From positions 26,899-90,898 of the forward strand of contig CAKQOG010000007.1 of NCBI GenBank assembly GCA_934255485.1: a DNA stretch of 64,000 nucleotides, in the 5' to 3' direction. A program made the position numbers and the translations under genes. Each line of letters starts with the position of its first letter. Position 1 is the stretch's first letter. Below are positions 15,618 through 23,432 of this stretch, piece by piece. Source of the DNA: an uncultured Prevotellamassilia sp. (lineage in GTDB: Bacteria; Bacteroidota; Bacteroidia; Bacteroidales; Bacteroidaceae). Under the pieces are notes generated by a model. The model worked only from the letters and a program-made list of their open reading frames with translations. It made no database searches and had not been told where the DNA came from.

Positions 15618-18600
15618 ATGCGTAAAACAACCATGACCCTATTAGCAGCCATGCTATCTGCCCCTATGTGGGCACAAGTAACGCCGCTCGGAGGGTTTTA
15701 CTATGGACATATGCCCGCTCCTACAGGCTGGGAATGGCAGTGTCCCGACTCGTTGTCTTATAACAAGCAACAGCCCCATGCTTGGTTCTTCTCGTTTCAG
15801 AACGTAGAACAGGCACGCAAAGTGTTGCCTGAGAATAGTTCGTTATGGCAAAGTCTTAACGGACAATGGAGTTTTCATTGGGCAAAGAACCCAGACGAAC
15901 GTCCTAAAAACTTTTACGAGCCAACGTTTGATGTAACAAGTTGGGACAAGATACCTGTGCCCATGAGTTGGAACTTAGCAGGAGCACAAGCTGACGGCAC
16001 ATTTAAGTATGGTGAGCCACTTTATTCAAACCAACGTGTTATCTTCCAACACCAAGTAAAGGTAGACGATTGGAAAGGTGGCGTGATGCGCACTCCGCAA
16101 AAGAACTGGATGACCTATAAGAACCGCAATGAAGTAGGTTCGTATCGTCGCACATTTACAATCCCTACCAATTGGAAAGGCAAAGAAATTTATATCAACT
16201 TTGATGGTGTAGATTCGTTTTTCTATCTCTACATCAACGGCAAGTATGTAGGTTTCTCAAAGAACTCACGCAACCTTGCACAGTTCGACATTACCCCCTA
16301 TCTTAACGAAAAAGGTGAGAACATCGTAGCTGTAGAGGTATACCGCAATTCGGATGGTTCATTCCTTGAGAGCCAAGATATGTTTCGTTTGCCAGGCATA
16401 TTCCGCAACGTGGCTCTCACTGCTAAACCACAAGTACAAGTACGCGACATCAAGGCGATACCAACTTATGCCGAAGGCGGTGCCAAAGCTTCATTGCAAA
16501 TTAGCGCAGAGGTAAACAACCTTACTAAAAAAGCTGCAAAGGGTTATAGCATAGCCTATACCCTTTATGAGAACAAGCTCTACTCTGACGAGAACACACT
16601 TGTTAAGGGAGCTGAAGCCACCGTTAGCGTAAGCCAAGTTAACAAGGGAGCAGAACTCACAGTGCCCGTAACGCTCACTGCCGACAACAAAGTAAAGCCT
16701 TGGAGTGCAGAAGCCCCCCATTGTTACACCTTAGTAGGCGAACTCAAGAACAAGAAGGGCGAAGTGGTAGAAACCTTCTCAACTATTGTAGGTTTCAGAA
16801 CAATTGAGATTAAAGACACACCAGCCAACGAGGATGAGTTTGGATTGGCAGGTCGCTATTACTATCTCAACGATAAACCTATTAAGCTTAAAGGTGTAAA
16901 CCGCCACGAAAACAACCCCGCTACTGGACACTACATCAGCCACGAACAGATGCAAAAAGAAGTGTTCTTGATGAAGCGCGCCAACATCAATCATGTGCGC
17001 AACTCTCACTATAGCGACGACCCATATTGGTACTACCTTTGCGATCGTTACGGCATTTACCTTGAAGACGAATGTAACCTCGAAAGCCACGAATACTACT
17101 ATGGCAAGGAGAGTCTTTCGCACGTAGCCAAGTTTAAGAACGCTCACGTAGCACGCAATATGGAGATGGTGCACGCTACAGTTAATCACCCCTCGGTAGT
17201 GATATGGAGTTTGGGTAACGAAGCTGGTCCTGGCGACAATTTCAAGGCTGCATATGCTGCAATCAAGGCTTACGACACAAGCCGTCCTGTACAATATGAA
17301 CGCAATAACGACATTGTGGATATAGGCTCTAACCAATATCCCTCTATTGCTTGGGTACAAGGAGCCGTTAAGGGTAATTACAACATGAAGTACCCTTATC
17401 ACATATCAGAATATGCTCACTCAATGGGTAATGCCATAGGCAACCTCATTGATTACTGGAACGCTATTGAGAGCACCAACTTCTTTATGGGCGGTGCCAT
17501 TTGGGATTGGGTAGACCAAGCTGTATACGGCACAGACCCCAAAACAGGTAAGAAGTTCTGGGGCTATGGTGGCGACTTTGGCATGGACAATAAACCTAAC
17601 GATGGTATGTTCTGCATGAATGGTGTGATGCGTCCTGACCTTACGCCTAAGGCACAATACTATGAAGTAAAGAAGGTTTATCAAAACGTTGGCGTAAAGG
17701 CTATAGACCTTACTCAAGGTCGCATCGAAATCTTTAATAAGAACTACTTTGAACCACTCAAGGGTTACCAAATCGTATGGTCGCTCTACAAAGACGGACA
17801 GTGCATCGAGGCCAACAAGCCACTTATGGGTGCAAAGAACATTCTTGGTCCGCGCGAACGCCAAGAGTATGTATTGCCCTACAACTATGCATCACTCGAC
17901 CCCAAGAGTGAATACTTTGTAAAAGTACAGTTCTTGCAAGGCAAAGATATGCCATGGGCTGAAAAGGGCTATGTGCAAATGGAAGAGCAACTCCGTGTGA
18001 AAGGTGCTACCATTAAAGCCGAAACCCTAAAGGCACAAGCTAAGAAGGTTGGCACTATCACTGCCAACACATCGAATGCTGCACACTATACACTTAGTGG
18101 TAAAAACTTCAGTGCTACATTTGATAATGCCACAGGTGCTATCTACTCACTCTCGTACAATGGTCAAACCATTATTGAGAATGGTAATGGTCCTAAGTTA
18201 GATGCGTTCCGCGCACCAACCGACAACGATGCTGGTATTGGTTTCCACAATGCATGGTTCAAAGAAGGACTTTACAACCTCAAGCACCACGTAGTAGGCA
18301 AGCCAAGCATTGGTAAGAAAGCCGATGGTTCATATCAGATAAGCTACCTCGTAGAAAGTCAAGGTGAATATGGTTGCCAACAAGTTTATTCAGACCGTGA
18401 TCGTGACCCCGAAAGTGCATACACCTTTGAAAAGGGTAAGCGCAAACTTGGTGCTGATGACTTTAAGTTCACTACCAACCAAGTGTATACCATATACCCT
18501 GATGGGTCTATCGAGTTGCAAAGTGCCATTTCTGCTAACCGCAGCAATGTAGTATTGCCACGTGTAGGCTATGTAATGAAAATGCCTAAGACATTTAGCA

Positions 18601-19685
18601 ACTTTGCATACTATGGTCGTGGTCCTGTGAACAATTATGCCGATCGTAAAACAGGACAGTTCATCGAACTATACCAAGGTGATGTTGCCAACCAAGGCAT
18701 TATGTTGCCCAAACCACAAAGCATGGGCAACCGCGAAGAAGTACGTTGGTGTGCTGTTACCACTCCCGAGGGCAACGGAGCTGCTTTCATTGCCGATAGT
18801 GTAATGTCGGTTTCAGCACTTCCTTGGAGTCAGCAGCAACTCACCGTTGCAGCTCACCCTCACCAGTTACCTGCTTCGGATGGTACTTACCTTCATCTCG
18901 ATGCCAAAGTTACGGGTCTTGGTGGTGCAAGCTGCGGACAAGGTGGACCATTTGCTGAAGATCAAGCCACAAGCACAAACTACAACTTTGGCTTTGCAAT
19001 CCGCCCTGTACAAGGTAATAATGCAACCGAGCAAGCTAAAGCAACCCTCTCTGGCGAACAACCCATCAGCATTGAGCACTCACGTGTTGGACGCGTAACC
19101 CTCTCTACTCCTGCTAAGGGACGTACCATCATGTACGCACTCAACGATGCAAAGAAAGGCAACGTCTACACCAAACCTATCAATCTGCGTGCAGGCGGCA
19201 AGATAACAACTTGGTACAAAGACAACCCATCGGTAAAAACCTCTATGAGTTTCGCTAAGATTGAGAGTGTGCCCTTGCAAGTTGTGTTTGCTTCATCACA
19301 AGAACCTGGTAGTGGCAATGCCACCAACCTTGTAGACGGCGACCCCGCTACAATTTGGCATACCATGTACTCTATTACATTGGCTAAATATCCACATTGG
19401 ATTGACTTTGATGCTGGTGAGCCCAAACTGATGAAGGGCTTTACACTGTTGCCACGCCAAAGCGGAACCAATGGTTGGGTAAAAGACTACGAAATCTACG
19501 TAAGTCAAGACGGTAAACAATGGGGCGAGCCTATCTGCAAAGGTAGTTTCGAGGCTAATGCATCGCTCAAGAAGGTAATGTTCAGCAAGCCTGTCAAGGC
19601 GCGTTACATCCGTTTCCGCGCACTTAATGAGCAAAACGGACAAGACTATGCTTCGGGTGCAGAGTTTACACTGATTGCCGAATAA
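15618..19685 (+). CDS. Secreted GH2 beta-galactosidase with C-terminal discoidin domain
   Basis: 1355 residues, longer than E. coli LacZ (about 1024) because of a C-terminal extension. A signal peptide (MTLLAAMLSAPMWA) directs export. The order is: GH2 sugar-binding jelly roll (SYRRTFTIPTNWKG), immunoglobulin-like domain, TIM barrel (GVNRHENNPATGHYIS), a second Ig-like domain, and the large LacZ C-terminal beta-sandwich (FRAPTDNDAGIG, YYGRGPVNNYADRK). The acid/base is Glu535 (WSLGNEAG) and the nucleophile Glu598 (HISEYAHSMGN). The last 130 residues form an F5/8 type C-like module (NLVDGDPATIWHT ... ARYIRFRAL) that probably binds glycans. It hydrolyses beta-galactosides in the periplasm or at the surface. 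It stands alone, not in a visible polysaccharide utilisation locus. Confidence 0.93.
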   Translation: MRKTTMTLLAAMLSAPMWAQVTPLGGFYYGHMPAPTGWEWQCPDSLSYNKQQPHAWFFSFQNVEQARKVLPENSSLWQSLNGQWSFHWAKNPDERPKNFYEPTFDVTSWDKIPVPMSWNLAGAQADGTFKYGEPLYSNQRVIFQHQVKVDDWKGGVMRTPQKNWMTYKNRNEVGSYRRTFTIPTNWKGKEIYINFDGVDSFFYLYINGKYVGFSKNSRNLAQFDITPYLNEKGENIVAVEVYRNSDGSFLESQDMFRLPGIFRNVALTAKPQVQVRDIKAIPTYAEGGAKASLQISAEVNNLTKKAAKGYSIAYTLYENKLYSDENTLVKGAEATVSVSQVNKGAELTVPVTLTADNKVKPWSAEAPHCYTLVGELKNKKGEVVETFSTIVGFRTIEIKDTPANEDEFGLAGRYYYLNDKPIKLKGVNRHENNPATGHYISHEQMQKEVFLMKRANINHVRNSHYSDDPYWYYLCDRYGIYLEDECNLESHEYYYGKESLSHVAKFKNAHVARNMEMVHATVNHPSVVIWSLGNEAGPGDNFKAAYAAIKAYDTSRPVQYERNNDIVDIGSNQYPSIAWVQGAVKGNYNMKYPYHISEYAHSMGNAIGNLIDYWNAIESTNFFMGGAIWDWVDQAVYGTDPKTGKKFWGYGGDFGMDNKPNDGMFCMNGVMRPDLTPKAQYYEVKKVYQNVGVKAIDLTQGRIEIFNKNYFEPLKGYQIVWSLYKDGQCIEANKPLMGAKNILGPRERQEYVLPYNYASLDPKSEYFVKVQFLQGKDMPWAEKGYVQMEEQLRVKGATIKAETLKAQAKKVGTITANTSNAAHYTLSGKNFSATFDNATGAIYSLSYNGQTIIENGNGPKLDAFRAPTDNDAGIGFHNAWFKEGLYNLKHHVVGKPSIGKKADGSYQISYLVESQGEYGCQQVYSDRDRDPESAYTFEKGKRKLGADDFKFTTNQVYTIYPDGSIELQSAISANRSNVVLPRVGYVMKMPKTFSNFAYYGRGPVNNYADRKTGQFIELYQGDVANQGIMLPKPQSMGNREEVRWCAVTTPEGNGAAFIADSVMSVSALPWSQQQLTVAAHPHQLPASDGTYLHLDAKVTGLGGASCGQGGPFAEDQATSTNYNFGFAIRPVQGNNATEQAKATLSGEQPISIEHSRVGRVTLSTPAKGRTIMYALNDAKKGNVYTKPINLRAGGKITTWYKDNPSVKTSMSFAKIESVPLQVVFASSQEPGSGNATNLVDGDPATIWHTMYSITLAKYPHWIDFDAGEPKLMKGFTLLPRQSGTNGWVKDYEIYVSQDGKQWGEPICKGSFEANASLKKVMFSKPVKARYIRFRALNEQNGQDYASGAEFTLIAE

Positions 19686-19731
19686 TTTGTAACTTTTGAT
19701 TTAGAGAGACACATCTCTATCTAACTCTCTT

Positions 19732-19779
19732 AAGTGTTGTTCTAAAGCATGCCATCATGCTTTAGGGCAGCACTTTTTG
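19732..19779 (+). terminator. Intrinsic terminator
   Basis: Stem AAGTGtTGtTCTAAAGCATG / CATGCTTTAGggCAgCACTT with loop CCAT and trailing TTTTT; it follows the beta-galactosidase gene. Confidence 0.85.
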
Positions 19780-19912
19780 CATTTATGCCTATTGCTCTGA
19801 CTAAATTCAATATTATGAGTAACACAAGCAGACGCATCTGGCATAAGGCCTAACACATTGTAACACAGCAACAAAATATACACATTGCGCCCATTATCTA
19901 TCAAAAAATCAC

Positions 19913-19920
19913 TAACTTTG
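19913..19920 (+). promoter_or_regulatory. -7 box of the DEAD-box helicase gene
   Basis: TAACTTTG, 43 bp upstream of the TTG start. The nearest upstream ATTG is about 25 bp away. Confidence 0.5.
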
Positions 19921-19963
19921 CACACTATTTATACGTTGATTACACATTTATTAAGCATATATT

Positions 19964-21823
19964 TTGAAGACATTTGAAGAGTTAGGCGTATGTGAGGCTA
20001 TTCGCCGCGCCATAAGCGAGATGGGATACGAAAATCCTATGCCAGTGCAACAAGAAGTAATACCCTACTTACTCGGAGTAGGCAACGATGTAATAGCATT
20101 GGCACAAACTGGAACAGGAAAAACAGCTGCTTTTGGTTTGCCCGTACTACAAAAAGTAAACCCCGACGACAAACGCACACAAGCCGTTATTCTAAGTCCT
20201 ACTCGCGAACTCTGTTTGCAGATAGCAGGCGATCTCAAAGACTATTCACGCTACATAGACAATCTGCATGTGTTAGCAGTATATGGTGGTTCGAGCATAG
20301 AGAGTCAAATACGCTCATTGCGCAAGGGCGCACAAGTTATCGTGGCTACTCCAGGTCGTCTCATCGACCTCATGCACCGTGGTGTTGCAAAGCTCGATGC
20401 AGTAGAAAATGTAGTGCTCGATGAGGCCGATGAGATGCTTAATATGGGCTTTACCGATAGCATTGATGAAATTCTTGCAGGCGTTCCTACACAACGCAAC
20501 ACATTGCTTTTTTCTGCCACAATGGGCAAGGAAATTGAACGCATAGCCAAGAGTTATTTACACGACTACAAAGAGATTGTGGTAGGCTCGCGCAACGAAG
20601 GTGCCGAAAACGTAAACCACATTTACTATTTAGTACATGCCAAGGATAAATATGCAGCTTTAAAGCGCATTGTAGACTACTTTCCACGCATTTACGGCAT
20701 TATCTTTTGCCGCACTCGCATTGAAACACAGGAGGTTGCCGATCTTCTTATACGCGACGGCTACAACGCCGAGGCTTTGCATGGCGACCTTTCACAAGCT
20801 CAGCGCGACCTTACGATGCAAAAGTTTCGCCAACACCACACCCAGTTGCTCGTTGCCACAGATGTGGCTGCACGTGGTCTTGATGTAGAAGACCTTACGC
20901 ACGTTATTAACTACGGATTGCCCGACGATGTAGAGAACTATACACACCGCTCAGGACGTACCGGACGTGCAGGCAAGCGCGGTACGAGCATCTCTATCAT
21001 TCACCTTCGTGAAAAAGGCAAGGTGCGCATCATCGAAAAGGTCATTGGCAAGAAGTTTGAAGCCGGCACACTGCCCGAACCACAAGAGATTTGCACCAAA
21101 CAGCTCTACAAAGTGATGGACGAGATTGAGCGTATTGAGGTAAACGACACCGAGATAGCACCCTTCTTACCCGAGATATACCGCAAGCTTGATTGGCTCA
21201 CCAAGGAGGACCTTATCAAGCGCATTGTAAGCCGCGAATTTGGTCATTTTTTGCGTTATTATGCCGATGCACCCGTAATAGAGCAACCAGCAGACAAGAA
21301 TGTTGCAGACGGCAAAGACGGCAAATCGCGTCGTGAGCGTCGCAAGGGTGACAAATCATCTCACGAGGCAGAAGAGGGCTACGTACGCTTGTTTATCAAC
21401 CTGGGCAAGCGTGATAACTTCTATGCACGTGAGATTATCAATCTTGTTAATCGCCATGTGCGCAACACTAAAATCGAAATTGGGCGCATCGACCTTACTA
21501 ATAATTGCTCGTTCTTTGAGGTGCCCGAAGAGGATGCAGCCCTTGTACTCTCAAAAATGAAGCGCGTAAAAGTGGGCGACCGCAAGGTTGTAGTAGACAA
21601 AGCTGAAAAGGCTGATGGCGAGTCCACTCCAAGCAAGCATGCTGAGCGTCCCTCACGTCGTAACAACCGCCATACATATGCTCAAACGCCCGATGCACGC
21701 GAGATGAAGGCTCAATGGCGTGCTGAGAAAAAGGCTAAGCGCAACGGCAAAAAGCAGCAAAAAAATACCGAACCAGCCAAGCGCAAAGGCAAGAAGGATG
21801 ATTGGCGACAATTCTTTGAATAA
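19964..21823 (+). CDS. deaD: DEAD-box ATP-dependent RNA helicase (DeaD/CsdA-like)
   Basis: 619 residues. Motifs: Q motif MPVQQEVIPYL, Walker A AQTGTGKT (47-54), DEAD (153-156), SAT (184-186) and HRSGRTGRAGKRG in the second RecA domain. A DbpA-type RNA-binding domain covers about residues 470-545 (VRLFINLGKRDNFYAREIIN), followed by a very basic Lys/Arg-rich tail. It unwinds structured RNA in ribosome assembly and cold adaptation. The start is TTG at 19964: an in-frame stop lies three codons upstream, and the family's conserved N-terminus (MKTFEELGV) begins exactly there. It is monocistronic or shares a transcript with the barrel gene 32 bp downstream. Confidence 0.95.
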   Translation: MKTFEELGVCEAIRRAISEMGYENPMPVQQEVIPYLLGVGNDVIALAQTGTGKTAAFGLPVLQKVNPDDKRTQAVILSPTRELCLQIAGDLKDYSRYIDNLHVLAVYGGSSIESQIRSLRKGAQVIVATPGRLIDLMHRGVAKLDAVENVVLDEADEMLNMGFTDSIDEILAGVPTQRNTLLFSATMGKEIERIAKSYLHDYKEIVVGSRNEGAENVNHIYYLVHAKDKYAALKRIVDYFPRIYGIIFCRTRIETQEVADLLIRDGYNAEALHGDLSQAQRDLTMQKFRQHHTQLLVATDVAARGLDVEDLTHVINYGLPDDVENYTHRSGRTGRAGKRGTSISIIHLREKGKVRIIEKVIGKKFEAGTLPEPQEICTKQLYKVMDEIERIEVNDTEIAPFLPEIYRKLDWLTKEDLIKRIVSREFGHFLRYYADAPVIEQPADKNVADGKDGKSRRERRKGDKSSHEAEEGYVRLFINLGKRDNFYAREIINLVNRHVRNTKIEIGRIDLTNNCSFFEVPEEDAALVLSKMKRVKVGDRKVVVDKAEKADGESTPSKHAERPSRRNNRHTYAQTPDAREMKAQWRAEKKAKRNGKKQQKNTEPAKRKGKKDDWRQFFE

Positions 21824-21855
21824 AACATTAGGAAGTAGCGTTTACTCTTTACACA

Positions 21856-22524
21856 ATGAAACATCTTTGCAAATACATATGCCTTGTGCTCTTACTCATG
21901 TGCACAGCCAATGTCTATGCACAAAACTTGCATTTCAAAGTGGGCGGTGGCCTGTCCTCACACTATGGCCCATCGCAAATGGTGGGAGCATTCAAGATTG
22001 GCTTGGGCTATGAGCTTGAGCTTACACAGCATTGGTCGTTTACACCCTCTGTCGAAGTATACGGCAAGGGATGGAAAGACCCCAATGAAACCGTATTTGT
22101 TTTTGACGATAAAACACACCAACAACTCTTTAATGAAGACGGCACACCCATGACGGGAATAATGAACCGTAGCGCCACTCAAAACTATCTTGAGGTGCCT
22201 CTACTCTTCTCTTACTACCTACGCACGGGCGAATCGCGCTATGTGGTTTTTACCGCAGGCCCCTATGTGGCATACGGCGTAAATGGCAAGCAAAAAACTA
22301 AAGGCGACACCGACAAGAGCGGTGCAAGCCGCTACTATTATGAGCGTAAAACCTTTAGCGAACCTGGCACCCACCGCTTTGACTATGGCGTGCAAACCTT
22401 TTTGGGCTACCAATTCCCCACAAGTTTCACCATCGGCATCGAAGCCGATTGGGGTATAGGCAAGTTCAATACGGCGGGCAAACGCAATGTGTCTGCACTC
22501 ATATCGTTGGGATATAAACTTTAA
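21856..22524 (+). CDS. Outer-membrane beta-barrel protein (OMP_b-brl type)
   Basis: 222 residues with a signal peptide (ICLVLLLMCTANVYA, then QNLHF). Barrel strands are visible: HFKVGGGLSSHYG, AFKIGLGYELELTQHWSFTP, NYLEVPLLFSYYLR, YVVFTAGPYVAYGV, FDYGVQTFLGYQF, FTIGIEADWGIGKFN. The final strand is VSALISLGYKL. The pattern is that of PorT-like/OMP_b-brl_2 proteins of Bacteroidales. It lies 32 bp downstream of the helicase gene and may be cotranscribed, ending at the terminator 22548. Function unknown. Confidence 0.83.
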   Translation: MKHLCKYICLVLLLMCTANVYAQNLHFKVGGGLSSHYGPSQMVGAFKIGLGYELELTQHWSFTPSVEVYGKGWKDPNETVFVFDDKTHQQLFNEDGTPMTGIMNRSATQNYLEVPLLFSYYLRTGESRYVVFTAGPYVAYGVNGKQKTKGDTDKSGASRYYYERKTFSEPGTHRFDYGVQTFLGYQFPTSFTIGIEADWGIGKFNTAGKRNVSALISLGYKL

Positions 22525-22547
22525 ACACATTTTATAAAGAGAATAAA

Positions 22548-22590
22548 GCAAACGGCTCTGAGACCTTGGTTTCAGAGCCGTTTGCTTATA
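22548..22590. terminator. Bidirectional hairpin terminator
   Basis: GCAAACGGCTCTGA / TCAGAGCCGTTTGC stem with a 10-nt loop. On the plus strand it ends the barrel gene (trailing TTAT). On the minus strand it is followed by TTTATTC and could end a transcript from the promoter at 22680. Confidence 0.85.
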
Positions 22591-22605
22591 TCTACCAACA
22601 CAAAC

Positions 22606-22637
22606 GAGGCTATGCAACTCTTTGCATAGCCTCATTT
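22606..22637. other. Second hairpin, GAGGCTATGCA / TGCATAGCCTC
   Basis: Perfect 11-bp stem with a 6-nt loop, 20 bp beyond the terminator; plus-strand trailing bases are ATTT. It lies inside the possible minus-strand transcript starting near 22673. Confidence 0.7.
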
Positions 22638-22852
22638 AGGACAAGAACATAACAATCTAGTATTCTACTTAACTCGATGCAAAGGTACGGCCTTTGCCAT
22701 GCAAGGGCAATACCTAATATTGGGTATTTAAGCATTTGAAATACATTATAAAACCATTCTATAGCAGAGAAGTGAATATGCGCAGTTATTCAAGGAAGCA
22801 TAAACAAGCTGTGCCATACCACGTTTATAGTAAGCGCAGCATTCATATCATT

Positions 22853-22948
22853 GTTTGCTCATTGCGGTCGAAGTGAATGTTCATTGCGGTCGGAGTGAAT
22901 GCTCATTGCGGTCGGAATGAGTGTTCATTGCGGTCGGAATGAGCAAAC
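22853..22948. repeat. Four tandem 22-bp repeats inside an inverted repeat
   Basis: The core TCATTGCGGTCGGAATGA recurs four times at exact 22-bp spacing, with units ending alternately in GAATG or GAGTG. The array is closed by GTTTGCTCATT (22853-22863) and its complement AATGAGCAAAC (22938-22948). It lies in the 600-bp gap between the barrel gene and tRNA-Val; nothing else is evident in that gap besides the candidate RNA. Confidence 0.9.
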
Positions 22949-23081
22949 TATAAGCGTATGCTTACACAACAAGCACCCTTTTATAAAGCAACAAGTAGGC
23001 TTTTGTTTGCATAAATAAGCACTACCTATCCTTGCTAAAGCACACACGAATATAAAAAACAAGAAAAATGCACTGAAAAAC

Positions 23082-23112
23082 TTTGCAATTATAAAGTCAA
23101 AGCGTAACTTTG
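23082..23112 (+). promoter_or_regulatory. Promoter of tRNA-Val (and probably metK)
   Basis: TTTG (23082-23085), 19-bp spacer, TAACTTTG (23105-23112). No other TAnnTTTG box occurs between the tRNA and the metK start, so this promoter probably also drives the riboswitch and metK. Confidence 0.8.
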
Positions 23113-23130
23113 CAGTCACAAATGAGCGTT

Positions 23131-23205
23131 AGGGGCGTAGCCCAGTTGGTTTAGAGCGCTGCAGTCACATTGCAGAGGTCATCGGTTCGAGCCCGTTCGT
23201 CCCTA
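23131..23205 (+). tRNA. tRNA-Val(CAC)
   Basis: Acceptor AGGGGCG/CGTCCCT with U8-A9, D-arm GCCC...GAGC (one C-A mismatch), anticodon stem CTGCA/TGCAG with loop GTCACAT (anticodon CAC), T-arm ATCGG/CCGTT with T-loop TTCGAGC (one T-T mismatch). Discriminator base A. Anticodon identity rests on the standard 7-base loop. The two stem mismatches and G32 make it slightly unusual. Confidence 0.8.
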
Positions 23206-23238
23206 CTTACTATAAAAACGGACTAACGCTTAGTGCAT

Positions 23239-23291
23239 TCAGAGGAAAGATTTGGCTGCTTGCAACCTCTTAAAAACAATGCTAAAACTCG
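23239..23291 (+). ncRNA. SAM-II-type riboswitch aptamer upstream of metK
   Basis: The layout matches the SAM-II (metA motif) aptamer: stem P1 AGAGG/CCTCT (23241-23245 with 23266-23270), a P1 loop with GATTT and TTGCAA, then TAAAAACAA and the conserved GCTAAAA. TTTGGC (23252-23257) can pair with GCTAAA (23281-23286), giving the pseudoknot. SAM-II is known in alpha-proteobacteria and Bacteroidota in front of methionine and SAM genes. The next gene is SAM synthetase, the expected target of feedback. Between aptamer and gene lie a CACCTGCC...GGCaatAGGTG hairpin (23296-23329) and a perfect 16-bp hairpin (23351-23388). Confidence 0.75.
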
Positions 23292-23350
23292 TGTACACCT
23301 GCCAACCGATGACAATAAGGCAATAGGTGAGCGAAACGCAAAAAATATAC

Positions 23351-23388
23351 AAAACAGCCTATTTCGGAAATGCGAAATAGGCTGTTTT
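23351..23388 (+). terminator. 16-bp hairpin in the metK leader (attenuator candidate)
   Basis: AAAACAGCCTATTTCG pairs perfectly with CGAAATAGGCTGTTTT around a 6-nt loop. The bases after it (TTTTGCGTT, 23385-23393) can instead pair with AACGCAAAA (23335-23343), so two exclusive folds exist. It probably works as the expression platform of the riboswitch or as a partial terminator after the tRNA. Confidence 0.65.
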
Positions 23389-23432
23389 GCGTTATAAAAG
23401 AAACTTTTTTAAACACACATTTTTACATAAAA

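Larger units (their letters stand above)
22548..22673 (-). ncRNA. Candidate small RNA with own promoter
   Basis: On the minus strand there is TACCTTTG (22687-22680) with ATTG 20 bp before it (22711-22708). No gene follows; instead come two strong hairpins, the second being terminator-like. The predicted RNA is about 125 nt. This is inferred from promoter, hairpins and absence of a gene only. Confidence 0.35.

Noticed and set aside
23370..23432. Longer metK starting at 23370
   Set aside because: That ATG lies in the loop of the 16-bp leader hairpin and adds 21 residues absent from the conserved N-terminus.
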